Shown piece after piece: positions 1 to 9,153 of a DNA stretch of 64,000 nucleotides (position 1 is its first letter; each line of letters begins with the position of its first letter). The translations under genes were made by a program, and so were the position numbers. The DNA comes from JABWCQ01 sp964530625 (GTDB lineage Bacteria > Electryoneota > RPQS01), in contig CAZHAK010000001.1 in NCBI GenBank assembly GCA_964530625.1, positions 62,001 to 126,000 of the forward strand, given 5' to 3'. The notes under the pieces are model-generated. The model was not told the DNA's origin, made no database searches, and saw only the letters and a program-made list of their open reading frames with translations.

Positions 1-432
1 TTTGGGATAGAAGGTGGTGGAATTGATGGGCTTCCCGGCTACTATTCAACGTCCAGATTAGACGATACTGGAGTAAACAGTTCGTTTGCTGATCAGCGAA
101 ATGCCGGTTTGATGGCAACAGGAAGAGTAGTCTTCGATTTGGGCAAGCACGAACTCGATGAAGTTGAGCGTGGAGTTAAGGTAGCGCCCGAGTTTGGCTT
201 TGGCGTTGGCGGGTATCAGTTGTTCCGCAAGCACTTTCCGGCGCGGGAAACGAACGCGCTGGCGGAACTGTTTCTCAGGCTGCATTTTTTCCGCAAGTCT
301 GGTGACACATTTATTCAGATAAGCAGTGTTCGCTCCTTCGGTATTCACCGGAACGACGCTATCAACGCACCTTACCCAAGGTTTGCCTACACACAACTCT
401 CTCTGGGTTTTGAACTTCCATTTAAGAAATAG
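1..432 (+). CDS. 3' end of a probable outer-membrane beta-barrel protein (partial)
   Basis: The frame is open from base 1 to a TAG at 430-432, giving 143 residues with no start inside the window, so the 5' end is missing. The tail alternates polar and hydrophobic residues and ends LSLGFELPFKK, the pattern of a last transmembrane beta-strand, though a terminal aromatic is followed here by two lysines. The middle contains charged turns and aromatic residues, again barrel-like. It ends 48 bases before the DUF4175 gene on the same strand, so the two may be cotranscribed. I do not recognise the family. The antisense frame over the same bases is also open but lacks barrel or domain character. The assignment to the outer membrane is inference from composition only. 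Confidence 0.5.
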   Translation, partial: FGIEGGGIDGLPGYYSTSRLDDTGVNSSFADQRNAGLMATGRVVFDLGKHELDEVERGVKVAPEFGFGVGGYQLFRKHFPARETNALAELFLRLHFFRKSGDTFIQISSVRSFGIHRNDAINAPYPRFAYTQLSLGFELPFKK

Positions 433-480
433 GACGCGCGGCGGGCGCGCTTAGGATAGAAGCAGAAGGAAAAGAATAAT

Positions 481-3400
481 ATGGGTGCACGAGAAGTACT
501 TTCGACGATACGCAACTGGATGGCGGGCTTACGGCGCGCGGTTCTTGTCAATACATTGAAGAGTCACGCGCTGTTTGCTTTGGCGGCCTTGGTGAGCGTG
601 ACGCTGCTCGTGCTGGTGTTGGAATCCCTCGGACATTTCAGCGGCTCCGTGCGCGCGGTTTTGTTTGGGTTGTGGGGAGTGAGCGCGCTGGCGGCTGTGG
701 GGTTAGGAATTGTGTGGCCGATTTTGAAATTTACGGTGTTCGCGCCGACGGATCAGAAACTTGCCGGACAATATGCCGAGCGTATGCCGACGATTCGGGA
801 TCGCGTGCTGAACGCTTTGCAGTTGCTCGACAAAGCGGAAAACGCTGAGCGCGACGGCGTGTCGTCTGATTTAATTTTAGCGGCGGGGCGCGGAGTGGCC
901 GAAGAGCTTGTGCCGATTGCACCGGCGACGTTGCCGGACAGGACGCGCGTGAAAAGACACGCGCGCTACGCGCTGTTCTCGTCCGTTGCGGCGATTGCGC
1001 TGATGATTGTGTTTGGTCGTCCGCTGATGTCGGCTGCCGAACGGGTGATGAATCCCGGAAAAGATTTTTCACCGAGCCCGGAGTTTGTTTTGCACGTGGC
1101 TCCGGGTGATGTTGAACTCGTGCGCGGTGATTCCCTGCAAGTGGTCGTCACGGCGACGGGAACACTTCCTGATAAGCTGACGATTACGCGCAAGGAAAAG
1201 GGCCGGACCGCGGACACGCCATTGACCGTCGAGGGCGATAAGCACGGAACATACACCGTGACGTGGACGGGTTTGGCGACGACGTTTGACTATTGGGCCT
1301 ACGCGCAGAACGTGACCTCGAAAAAATACACGGCGACGATTCAGGAAGTGCCGGCGGTGAGATATTTGTCGGTGACGCTGACGCCGCCGGCTTATACGGA
1401 GATGCAGACGCGGACGTTAGAAGAAAACGTCGGTGATATTTCGACGGTGGTGGGCACGAAAGCGAAGCTGATGATTTCTTCGACGAAGCCGCTTGAGCGC
1501 GCTGTGATTGAGTTTTTCAATTTGACGGGTGAGGATATCTCTGCGCCGCGTGAGACGCTTGTGCTTAATTTAGACGGCAGTAAAGCCGACGGCGAGTTTA
1601 CGGTTTCAACGAGCGGCACCTATCAGATAAAGCTCACAGACAAAGAAGGCCGCGAAAGCCGTGACGCGATTAGTTACAGAATCAGCGCGCGTCCCGACGA
1701 GGCTCCGGTGATTTCACTTGTGGAGCCGGGACACGATTTGGAAATCGCGGCGGATATTAAGATTCCGTTGGTGGCGGATGCCGCGGATGATTATGGTTTC
1801 TCGAAAATGAGTCTGCGCTATTACCGTCCGTCACCGTGGGATCAGCCGGGCGACGTGCCGGACGACAGTTTTGAAAGAATGGCGCTCGACTATCGTGTGA
1901 CGGAGCCGGGCCGGTGTGTGGTGGAGACTGTGTTTGATTTGACGCCGTTGCAACTGCTTCCCGAAGATCAGGTGTTGATGTTCGTGGAAGTGTGGGACAA
2001 CGACCGTATCAGCGGCCCGAAGCGGGCCAAGAGCGAGATGCGTGTCTTGCGTTTCCCGTCTATGGCGGAAATTTTTGAGCAGCAGGAACAGATTGAAGAG
2101 AAGCGCACGATAACGCTGGAAGAACTCTTGGATCATTCGCAGGATTTGCGCGCAGAAGTTGAGAAGGCCGTTGAGGAATTCAAATCGAACCCCGAGATGA
2201 GCTACGAGCGCAAGCAGGAACTGAATCAGTTGATGGAGCAGCAGGAACAGATGACGCAGGTGCTGGAAAAGGTGGCGCAAGCCATCGAGCAGCAGCAGAT
2301 GCAAAATCAGATGCGCGCGCTCTATTCTCCGGAAGTGATGGAGAAGATGCAGCAGATTCAGGAATTGGTTGAAGAAGTGATCACGCCAGAAATGCGCGAA
2401 GCGATGCGCAAGCTTGCCGAAGCGATGCAGCAGCCGTCGCCGGAAGAGATGCGCAAGGCTCTCGAAAACATGCAGAAGATGCAGGAGCAGTTTAATTTGG
2501 CTCTGGATCAGACGCTGAACATGCTGAAGCAGATGCAGGCGGAGAAGAAGCTCGACGAGCTCGCGCGCCGTTTGGACGAATTGGCCAAACAGCAGGACAA
2601 GCTCAACGAGAAGATGGACTCGAACACTCCGGAGAACTCGAAAGAGAACGCGCAACAGCAGGAAAAGCTTTCCGAAGAGATGAAGAAGATCGAGCAGGAG
2701 ATGAAAGAGCTTGCCGATCAGATGAAGAAAGATCAACTGCAAGGCGAACAGAAAGCGCAAGAGCTTCAGAAGGAGATGGAAGAGGAGCAGCTCTCGGAAC
2801 AGATGGAAAAGAATTCCGAGACGATGCAGATGTGTCAGAATCAATCCGCCAAGAAGCAGGGCAAGAAGCAGCAGAAGAAGATGTCCGAGATGGCGCAGAA
2901 GATGCAGGACATGCGCCAGCAGATGCAGATGGATCAGGACATGCAGACGCTGATGGAGATGGAGAAGGCGCGCGACAAGATGCTCGATCTGTCCATGCGG
3001 CAGGAGCAGCTGTGGCAGGAATCGCAGAATGTTGATCCGAACAGTCCGCAGATGCGCGAGTTTTCGGAAGAGCAGGAAAATCTGAAGCAGGCGATGAAGC
3101 GCGTGCAGGAAGATATGCAGGAGCTTGCGAAGAAGTCGATGGCAGTGACGCCGAAATTGATGGCGGCGATGGAAGAGACGTTGAATCAGATGCAGGCGGC
3201 CTGCAACGCGACGGCGGAGCGCGATTCACGCACGGCGACGCACTATCGCAAGCAAGCGCTCGCGGCTCTGAATGAAACACTGAAGCAGCAGAACAGCGCC
3301 TGTAAGCAGTGCCAGAGCCAATGCAACAAGCCGAACAGCAACTCGCAATGCAACAAAGCGGGCGGGATGAGCCAGAAGCAGGGACAAATTAACAAGCAGA

Positions 3401-3870
3401 CGATGTCCATGATGCAGAATCCCGGCACGATGTCGCAGGGACAGGCCGCCGCGATGCAGCGACTGGCCAGTGAACAGGAAGCGCTGTCGAAATCCATGGG
3501 CGAACTTGCAGAAGAAGCCGCGGCGTCGCGGCAATCGCTGGGGCGTCTCGATGGATTGCAGGAGGAAATGGAAGAGGTCGCCAAGGATTTGCGCGCGCAG
3601 AAGATTACACCGGAAACGATTGAGCGGCAAAACAAGATTGAATCGAAGCTGTTGGATTTCCAGAGAGCGAATCGCGAACGCGAATTTTCACCGCAGAGAA
3701 AATCCAACACCGGTGTTGATATGGTGCGTGCTTCACCGCGTGAACTGCCCAAGAAGCCGGGGCAGGATGAACTGCGCGAAGACCTTTTGCGCGCGTTAGA
3801 TGCGAAATACACGCCGGATTACGAAGAATTGATTCGCAAGTATTTTGACGCGCTGTCGAAGTGGCAGTAG
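481..3870 (+). CDS. DUF4175 family membrane protein with long Gln/Met-rich coiled coil
   Basis: The protein has 1129 residues. Its N-terminus has two membrane helices (about residues 28-50 and 60-85) and a third near 160-180, followed by a beta-rich, Ig-like stretch to about residue 520. From about 530 to 1060 it is an almost unbroken helical, Gln/Met/Glu/Lys-rich region (many QMQ, EQM and MQKM repeats) with every sign of a coiled coil. It closes with a compact conserved-looking tail, DYEELIRKYFDALSKW. This order matches the DUF4175 family, common in FCB and Proteobacteria and of unknown function. It is probably anchored in the inner membrane with the coiled coil in the periplasm. The start is an ATG with a purine-rich site (GAAGGAAAAG) just upstream. 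A small Cys cluster (CKQCQSQC) near residue 942 is unusual. The highly repetitive sequence creates long false frames on the other strand. Confidence 0.85.
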   Translation: MGAREVLSTIRNWMAGLRRAVLVNTLKSHALFALAALVSVTLLVLVLESLGHFSGSVRAVLFGLWGVSALAAVGLGIVWPILKFTVFAPTDQKLAGQYAERMPTIRDRVLNALQLLDKAENAERDGVSSDLILAAGRGVAEELVPIAPATLPDRTRVKRHARYALFSSVAAIALMIVFGRPLMSAAERVMNPGKDFSPSPEFVLHVAPGDVELVRGDSLQVVVTATGTLPDKLTITRKEKGRTADTPLTVEGDKHGTYTVTWTGLATTFDYWAYAQNVTSKKYTATIQEVPAVRYLSVTLTPPAYTEMQTRTLEENVGDISTVVGTKAKLMISSTKPLERAVIEFFNLTGEDISAPRETLVLNLDGSKADGEFTVSTSGTYQIKLTDKEGRESRDAISYRISARPDEAPVISLVEPGHDLEIAADIKIPLVADAADDYGFSKMSLRYYRPSPWDQPGDVPDDSFERMALDYRVTEPGRCVVETVFDLTPLQLLPEDQVLMFVEVWDNDRISGPKRAKSEMRVLRFPSMAEIFEQQEQIEEKRTITLEELLDHSQDLRAEVEKAVEEFKSNPEMSYERKQELNQLMEQQEQMTQVLEKVAQAIEQQQMQNQMRALYSPEVMEKMQQIQELVEEVITPEMREAMRKLAEAMQQPSPEEMRKALENMQKMQEQFNLALDQTLNMLKQMQAEKKLDELARRLDELAKQQDKLNEKMDSNTPENSKENAQQQEKLSEEMKKIEQEMKELADQMKKDQLQGEQKAQELQKEMEEEQLSEQMEKNSETMQMCQNQSAKKQGKKQQKKMSEMAQKMQDMRQQMQMDQDMQTLMEMEKARDKMLDLSMRQEQLWQESQNVDPNSPQMREFSEEQENLKQAMKRVQEDMQELAKKSMAVTPKLMAAMEETLNQMQAACNATAERDSRTATHYRKQALAALNETLKQQNSACKQCQSQCNKPNSNSQCNKAGGMSQKQGQINKQTMSMMQNPGTMSQGQAAAMQRLASEQEALSKSMGELAEEAAASRQSLGRLDGLQEEMEEVAKDLRAQKITPETIERQNKIESKLLDFQRANREREFSPQRKSNTGVDMVRASPRELPKKPGQDELREDLLRALDAKYTPDYEELIRKYFDALSKWQ

Positions 3871-3883
3871 ACTTTTCCTGAAG

Positions 3884-3927
3884 CCCCCCTTTGTCCCCCC
3901 ATTCCTGCGGCAGGAATGGGGGGAAAT
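3884..3927 (+). repeat. C/G-rich palindromic element, copy R1
   Basis: A run CCCCCCTTTG is followed by a perfect 13-bp inverted repeat (3895-3907 and 3911-3923, CCCCCCATTCCTG against its complement, loop CGG) and then GGGAAAT. Related hairpins occur at 4098-4128, 28049-28087 and 40520-40554. It lies between the DUF4175 gene and the lipoprotein gene. Confidence 0.75.
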
Positions 3928-4031
3928 CTGAAACGACGCACATTCCCGTATTTTCTTGTTGCTTTTTGCGTTCGCCGAGCGGGGATTTAGCGCAGCGGTT
4001 CCCCGCCGGAATCTGAAGATCTCGGTTAGCG

Positions 4032-4051
4032 GGCAGGTGAAGGCACCTGCC
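4032..4051. repeat. Perfect inverted repeat between R1 and R2
   Basis: GGCAGGTG (4032-4039), loop AAGG, and CACCTGCC (4044-4051) form an 8-bp perfect stem. It lies in the 268-base spacer that also holds two C/G-rich hairpins. There is no T-run, so it is not an obvious terminator. Confidence 0.5.
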
Positions 4052-4097
4052 GCCGCGAATTTTAGGTCTTCTTGCAATCTCAAGAGTGGTTCTTTGC

Positions 4098-4128
4098 CCT
4101 CATTTCCTGCGGCAGGAATGGGGGGAGA
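4098..4128 (+). repeat. C/G-rich palindromic element, copy R2 (contains SD-like run)
   Basis: A diverged copy of R1: the right arm CAGGAATGGGGGG is identical, while the left arm is imperfect (CATTTCCTG). The following bases GACGCACATTCC at 4141-4152 also match those after R1, so about 55 bp appear duplicated. The GGGGGAGA of the right arm lies 11 bases before the TTG start at 4139 and is the only visible ribosome-binding site. Confidence 0.65.
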
Positions 4129-4138
4129 CCTAAAAAAC

Positions 4139-5248
4139 TTGACGCACATTCCACTAATCATATTGTTACTGTTTGCACTCGGTTGTTCGCGTGCGCCGGT
4201 TTCTGTGCGCGTTGACGGCGGCACAGCCGAGCAGGTTTTTGTTCCGCGACTTTCGATACAGGAAACGGGCGAACTCTATTGCCAGTGGGTAGAGTTTCAC
4301 CGTGACAGCATCGGCGGTGCGGGCTGCGCGTGGGACTTGCCGACGCGCAAATTCGGGACACCTGAAGGGTTTGATTTTTTCAACCGCCGTTACGTGCAGT
4401 GTATTCCCGAGCTGGAGCGATTCACGTTCTCCAATCACCACACGGCGACGTTCGTCGCGCATAGCTGTATTCAGGAGTGCTACATGCTGGCGCGCGATGA
4501 AGACGGCGAGCGCGAGTCGGCTTGGGCCACGGCACCGGCGGTTTTGTCTTATCCGGTCCAGGTGGATTCTCTGTTTCTGTTGTTGTACGAATCCTCGACG
4601 CAAAAGGGATTGATTACCGTTTGGATGGATCGGCAGGGGCGCGAACGGAGCCGGGATACATTGGCAATTGGCAGTCCGGATTTCGCGGCGGCGGGTGGCG
4701 GCGGAGCGGTGCTGGTAAAGGCTGAGGAGAATTATTTTTCGGTTTATCAGTTGGATTACGCGTGCAGCTGGATTGACAGCACGGAGGTGACGCGGCTCTA
4801 TCCGATTCAGCAGCAGATCGGCACGGACTATTTTGAGAGCGGCGGGGATTTGTTTATCGTGAGCGGCTATCGCAAGCCGGAGTCGCGTGAGATTGAATTC
4901 GAGACGCATGTGCTGCGCGGCATAAAACGTGAATCACAGCACATCGCCGCGGTCAAACGTGAGTCGCTGGGAGATGTTGTAGCGTTTCGCGCAGCGGCTT
5001 CCGGAAAAGACTTTCCCTATTTGCTGGGCTTGCTGCAGGAGCCTGAGCGGATGCAGTTTGTGGCGCTTGGTTTGGATGACGAGGGCTATTGGAGCCGGGT
5101 GTCGGAGCGAGCGGAAGTGAGTCCGACGATCCAGGAATTTGCGGTTGCGAGATACGGGGAGACACTCATTGCGGCCTATACTGCGGCGTCTGAGGAAACG
5201 CTTGCCGCAGCGAACGCGTGTTATGTCGTGCAGTTCAACTTGGAGTAA
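4139..5248 (+). CDS. Secreted lipoprotein, paralogue of the next gene
   Basis: I choose the TTG at 4139 because it gives a clean lipoprotein signal (hydrophobic residues 4-14 ending FALGC, lipid-attachment Cys16) and has GGGGGAG 11 bases upstream. The frame extends further upstream, but that stretch translates the repeat elements. The mature protein (369 residues in all) opens with VRVDGGTAEQVFVPRLSI and ELYCQW, which aligns with VRMDGETDERFFYPTIEV and TLYCTW of the next gene, so the two are tandem paralogues. This copy has no C-terminal sorting domain and would be held in a membrane by lipid. The body looks beta-rich, possibly propeller-like. Function is unknown. The stop is 6 bases before the next ATG, so the two are likely cotranscribed. 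Confidence 0.7.
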   Translation: MTHIPLIILLLFALGCSRAPVSVRVDGGTAEQVFVPRLSIQETGELYCQWVEFHRDSIGGAGCAWDLPTRKFGTPEGFDFFNRRYVQCIPELERFTFSNHHTATFVAHSCIQECYMLARDEDGERESAWATAPAVLSYPVQVDSLFLLLYESSTQKGLITVWMDRQGRERSRDTLAIGSPDFAAAGGGGAVLVKAEENYFSVYQLDYACSWIDSTEVTRLYPIQQQIGTDYFESGGDLFIVSGYRKPESREIEFETHVLRGIKRESQHIAAVKRESLGDVVAFRAAASGKDFPYLLGLLQEPERMQFVALGLDDEGYWSRVSERAEVSPTIQEFAVARYGETLIAAYTAASEETLAAANACYVVQFNLE

Positions 5249-5254
5249 CAGCCT

Positions 5255-6712
5255 ATGAAAAAGCGGGTCAACATTTTCTTGTGGATGACCGTCGTAGCAA
5301 CGGCGGCTTTCGCACAGCCGGAGTTTGATCCGGTACGAATGGACGGGGAAACCGACGAGCGATTTTTCTATCCGACAATAGAAGTGACGGAATCGAACAC
5401 GCTGTATTGCACGTGGGCGAGCGCAAATTTAGATTGGATCGGCGCGTATGGCCGTGAGGTAAGTCTTCAAGGTGATTTGATAGGCGAACTGGACACACTG
5501 GATATCGCGAGTACACTTGTTGTAAGTTGTCCGCCGCGAGTGGAGCAACAGCGGCGTGCTGACGGCGCTTATTGCCATATGGTTTACCACGAATGACTGG
5601 CCGAAACAATGCTTCAGTTTTTTTCCCCGGAGGGGACGATGCTGGAGACGATCGTTTTGCGTCCTGCTTTCTTTCCCCGCTTCCTGAATCTCGCGGACGG
5701 CTACTTTGTATCGGTGCGCGATTACATGAACGGACAACTTGTGTTCCGGTACAATGCGGATGGCGAATTGACAGGCTCGGACACGCTGGGAATCGGTGAT
5801 TGTTATTACTCGTATCTTGTGAACGGTGAGCCGCGTCTGGTGTCGCAGCAGAGTGTGTTTCTCGAAACGAATTGGCAGATGCGCACGGTGATTTACGAGT
5901 TTGACGCGCAGGGGATGTTTTCGGATAGTGTGGTGCTTCGGCAGAGTGATTTGCCCGTGGGTGAAAATCCCTCGGGGCACGCATTTCATTACGACGGCAA
6001 TGTGCTGACTGCGGTGACGGGTTCAGTTGTGCCAAATCCGAACGTGAATAACTTCCGTGTTTGGCTTACGACATATGACGGGAGCAACGTGATGCCCACG
6101 CCGCCGTGGAATCCTGGGCCATTTCCGCTTCATGCCTATGTGACCAGTTGGGGGATATTGCGCACGACGAGTAGCGAGTTTGTGCTGTCGGCGTTTGTGC
6201 GCGGCGACGAAGAGATGCAATTTTGGTTTTTCGGATTGAATGCCGCAGGCGAGTTCGAGATGAATTTGCGAATTCAGCAGGTCGAGCAAAATCATCTTTT
6301 GAACGGCTTAATCATGTTCGAGTACGCGGGATCGCTGATATACGCGTTCACGGAAGTCACGACGGACGGTTCATTCGGCGGCGGCGCGCGTATCGCGGCA
6401 TTTCCGTTAAGTGAATTGTTACGCGCGCCGGGCGATTTGCCGGAAGTGCCCAGCGCGATGGACTTGCATGCTTATCCAAATCCATTTAATCCCCGTTCGA
6501 CGCTTGAGTTTTCTTTGGCGAACACAAGTTTCACGCGCTTAGCAGTATATGATTTATTGGGCCGAGAAGTGGCGGTGTTGGCCGACGAGCAGTTGAGCGC
6601 GGGACGGCACACGCGGACGTGGAACGCGGCGGATTTTGCGAGCGGAAAGTATTTTGTAAGATTAAGCAGCGGTGACAAATCGCGCGTGATTCCTCTGACA
6701 TTGACGAAATGA
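5255..6712 (+). pseudogene. PNPFN-tagged secreted protein interrupted by an in-frame TGA
   Basis: One frame runs from ATG 5255 (site GGAG upstream) to TGA 6710-6712, broken only by a TGA at 5594-5596 (codon 114 of 486). Upstream is a signal peptide ending AFAQ and the paralogous N-terminal domain. Downstream, without any frame change, the beta-rich body continues to a C-terminal sorting domain (AYPNPFNPRSTLEFSL, then GREVAV, then GKYFVRL). Alignment with the preceding paralogue runs across the stop: YESSTQKG there against YHE-stop-LAET here. So this is a nonsense mutation, a sequencing error or readthrough. Selenocysteine is unlikely because the paralogue has Ser and no Cys at this place. A restart at ATG 5609 would give a 367-residue product without a signal peptide. 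Confidence 0.75.
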
Positions 6713-8577
6713 GATTTTTCCTATATATAGTGATGGTCCTGCTGATGGCGGGCGCAAGCCGGTCGCAGCAGATAATTATCCAGCCCGGACAGGGAGCGCA
6801 GCCGCGCCAGAATGTGCAGAAGACTCCTGATCAGGTTCATGCGGATCGCGCACGACGCGAAGAGCAGCGCGGAAATTTTGCGGGCGCGCTTGCGGCCTGG
6901 CAGGAAGTGCTGCGATCTTCGCCGTTCAATCCGCAGGCATTGGCCGCGATTCCGGGATGTTATATTCAGTTGCGCCAGTTTGACGAAGCTGAAACATTTT
7001 TGGGCGAGCAGATCAAGCGGGCGGAGCTTCGCGGCGACCTGACTCCGTGGCAGGATCCGTCGAGCGCTTTCAGCTTGACTCTTGCATTGGGAGAGGTCAA
7101 ACTCGCGCGGGACGAAGAGGAAGCGGCTTGGAAAGTTTGGAACGACGCGCTGGCGACCCAGAAACATAATCCGGACGCGCTGCGCTCATTGATAAACACA
7201 TTGCATCGTAACCGCCGTTGGGAAGAGAGCGAGAAACTTATTCGACAATACCGCAAGGATGAAAAGGTTTCGACGTATATGGCGCTCGAGCTTGCTTCGA
7301 GTTTGCAGGCGCAGATGAATTACGCAGGAGCGACGGACGAATTGTTGTTGTATTCCAAAACTTCTCCGACTGCTTGGCAGATTGCGCAAAGTTATTTAAG
7401 CCGATTTCCCGACGACACGACGGTTGAAGCGACGGTTTTGAACGCGCTTGAGCAGGCAATCAAGCGGGACCGTAAAGATCCGACGGTGTGGAGATTGTAC
7501 GCGGGCTACTCGATGAAGTCGAGCCGTTTGGAGAAGGCATTAGATGCGACGATTACGGCGGATTCTTTGTCCTCGGGCGGAGGCGTGAGCGTGCTGACGA
7601 CCGCTCAGCAGATGCTCGCCGAGGGTGAAGTTGAGTTAGCGAAGCGCGGTTTTGAAAAAGTAATCGCGTGGAAGCCCGCTGATCAGTTTGCGGAGCGCGC
7701 GGAATTGGGTCTTGCACAGTGCTTGGAAGCGCAAGGCGATTATCTTGCCGCGAAGTCGGCTTATGAGCGCTTTATCGCAGGCCGCACGAAGTCGCCGGAT
7801 ATTGAGGAAGCTCGTTTTCATATCGCGGAGATTTTGCTTGAACACGAGAACAAACCGCAGGACGCTCTGACGGAATATAAGGGAATTTTTCAGCGCGCGC
7901 GGATGCCGCTGAAGCAGCAAGCGGGGATGCGTATCGGCGACGCTCATGCGTATATGGGTGAATACGGTCCGGCGATTGATGCCTGGCAAGCGGCATCACA
8001 GCCGCTGCGCGGAGCGGCGGCAACGGACGAAGGTGAAGCGTTAATGCGCATCGCGCGGGCGAATATCTGGCGCGACTCGACGGCACTCGCCGAAGCGGCG
8101 TTGGATTCGATCACAAGGGGCAGCACGCAGAACATGACGTTTAACGACGCGATATTGTATCAGGCGCTCTTGTCGAGTGGTGGATTTTACGGCGCACTGC
8201 GGGCTTTTGCTGACGCGGATTACGCGGAATTTCGGCGCAATTTTGTCGTGGCGGCGGAAAAATACGGTGAAGCGGCCACGCAATTGAAATACGGCAGATT
8301 GGCCGAGTGGTGCCGTATGCAGGAAGCGGAAGCGCTGCGCGAATCGGGAAAACCGGTTGAAGCGATTGCCGCGTTGAATATGTTTGTTGAAAGCTTTTCC
8401 GAGTCTGTGGATTTGCCGCGCGCGAAGTATTTGATTGCCGTGATTACGTTAGAAGATTTGCATGAGGAAGATAAAGCTTTGCAGCTCTTGCAGGATTATT
8501 TGATAGACTATCCGCGTTCGCTTTATCTGGAACAGGCTCGCCGTAAGGCGCGTGTGTTGGCGAACAAAATTTCTTAA
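6709..8577 (+). CDS. Periplasmic tetratricopeptide-repeat protein
   Basis: The ATG overlaps the previous stop by four bases (ATGA), implying translational coupling. The 622-residue product has a signal peptide (hydrophobic to about residue 16, then SRSQQ) and is otherwise alpha-helical. Repeated 34-residue TPR-like units include NFAGALAAWQEVLRSSPFNP near 55-75, the unit ending AEIPLE-like in EARFHIAEILLEHENKPQDA near 365-385, and LQLLQDYLIDYPRSLYLEQA near the C-terminus. The final repeats resemble the YbgF/BamD-type TPR of cell-envelope assembly proteins. The partner is not known. Its place directly after two secreted paralogues suggests a role in envelope or secretion, but this is inference. 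Confidence 0.8.
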   Translation: MRFFLYIVMVLLMAGASRSQQIIIQPGQGAQPRQNVQKTPDQVHADRARREEQRGNFAGALAAWQEVLRSSPFNPQALAAIPGCYIQLRQFDEAETFLGEQIKRAELRGDLTPWQDPSSAFSLTLALGEVKLARDEEEAAWKVWNDALATQKHNPDALRSLINTLHRNRRWEESEKLIRQYRKDEKVSTYMALELASSLQAQMNYAGATDELLLYSKTSPTAWQIAQSYLSRFPDDTTVEATVLNALEQAIKRDRKDPTVWRLYAGYSMKSSRLEKALDATITADSLSSGGGVSVLTTAQQMLAEGEVELAKRGFEKVIAWKPADQFAERAELGLAQCLEAQGDYLAAKSAYERFIAGRTKSPDIEEARFHIAEILLEHENKPQDALTEYKGIFQRARMPLKQQAGMRIGDAHAYMGEYGPAIDAWQAASQPLRGAAATDEGEALMRIARANIWRDSTALAEAALDSITRGSTQNMTFNDAILYQALLSSGGFYGALRAFADADYAEFRRNFVVAAEKYGEAATQLKYGRLAEWCRMQEAEALRESGKPVEAIAALNMFVESFSESVDLPRAKYLIAVITLEDLHEEDKALQLLQDYLIDYPRSLYLEQARRKARVLANKIS

Positions 8578-8646
8578 GCACCTTTATCCTATCGAGATTT
8601 TCTTCTGACAGAATTATTTGAATGGTTTTACCGTCATCCGCAGTGG

Positions 8647-9153
8647 ATGTTCTGGGCGGCGCTTCCGGCGCTGATGCTGCATCAGTTTGAAGAATACGTT
8701 TTCCCGGGCGGGTTTTTGTCATGGATGAACAAGGACGTTTTCGGCAGCGAGAGTGACACAACGCCGCTGTCGCCGAGGGCAGCCTTTGTGATCAACGTGA
8801 TACTCGGTTGGCCACTTTATGCGGCGGTCGGATTCGTGAATCTTGAACAGATGTGGTTTGTGATGCCCGCGATGGGTATTTTGTTTGTTAACGCGTGGTT
8901 TCACATCACGCTTTCCCTTTCCTCGGGCCGCTACTCGCCCGGCACGTTTTCAAGTATAATGATTACGCTGCCGTTGACGCTCTACTCTTTCTATTACTAT
9001 GTGATGACATGGGAGATCGGCTTCCGGTTGTTGTTTATCGCCATAGTGACCGGACTAATTTTTCACATGCTCATGCTGACGCTGCCGCGAGAATTGGCTC
9101 ATGCCAAGGAAAAGCGGCGCGAAAGGCAAACACCCTCTGACTCAATCGAATGA
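8647..9153 (+). CDS. HXXEE domain membrane protein
   Basis: A 168-residue integral membrane protein with about five hydrophobic helices. Near the N-terminus, ALMLHQFEEYVFPGGF contains the His-x-x-Glu-Glu signature (His12, Glu15, Glu16) that names the HXXEE family. Another conserved-looking block is NAWFHITLSL near residues 80-90. The family is widespread and has no firm function. The frame stays open upstream of ATG 8647 as far as the previous stop, with a CTG at 8605 that would add LTELFEWFYRHPQW, so the true start may be non-ATG. Its stop overlaps the next ATG by four bases, placing it at the head of an operon-like run ending at 12758. Confidence 0.75.
   Translation: MFWAALPALMLHQFEEYVFPGGFLSWMNKDVFGSESDTTPLSPRAAFVINVILGWPLYAAVGFVNLEQMWFVMPAMGILFVNAWFHITLSLSSGRYSPGTFSSIMITLPLTLYSFYYYVMTWEIGFRLLFIAIVTGLIFHMLMLTLPRELAHAKEKRRERQTPSDSIE

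Noticed and set aside
58..396. A 112-codon minus-strand frame over the first bases
   Set aside because: The plus-strand frame runs open from base 1, ends just before the next gene and has beta-barrel character; the minus frame has none.
1831..2844. A 337-codon open frame on the minus strand, Leu/His/Phe-rich
   Set aside because: It is the mirror of the Gln/Met/Glu-rich coiled coil of the DUF4175 protein; biased codons on one strand remove stops on the other. No domain or ribosome site.
5591..5599. TGA at 5594 as a selenocysteine codon
   Set aside because: The paralogue has Ser, not Cys, at the aligned position and I see no convincing hairpin directly after the codon.
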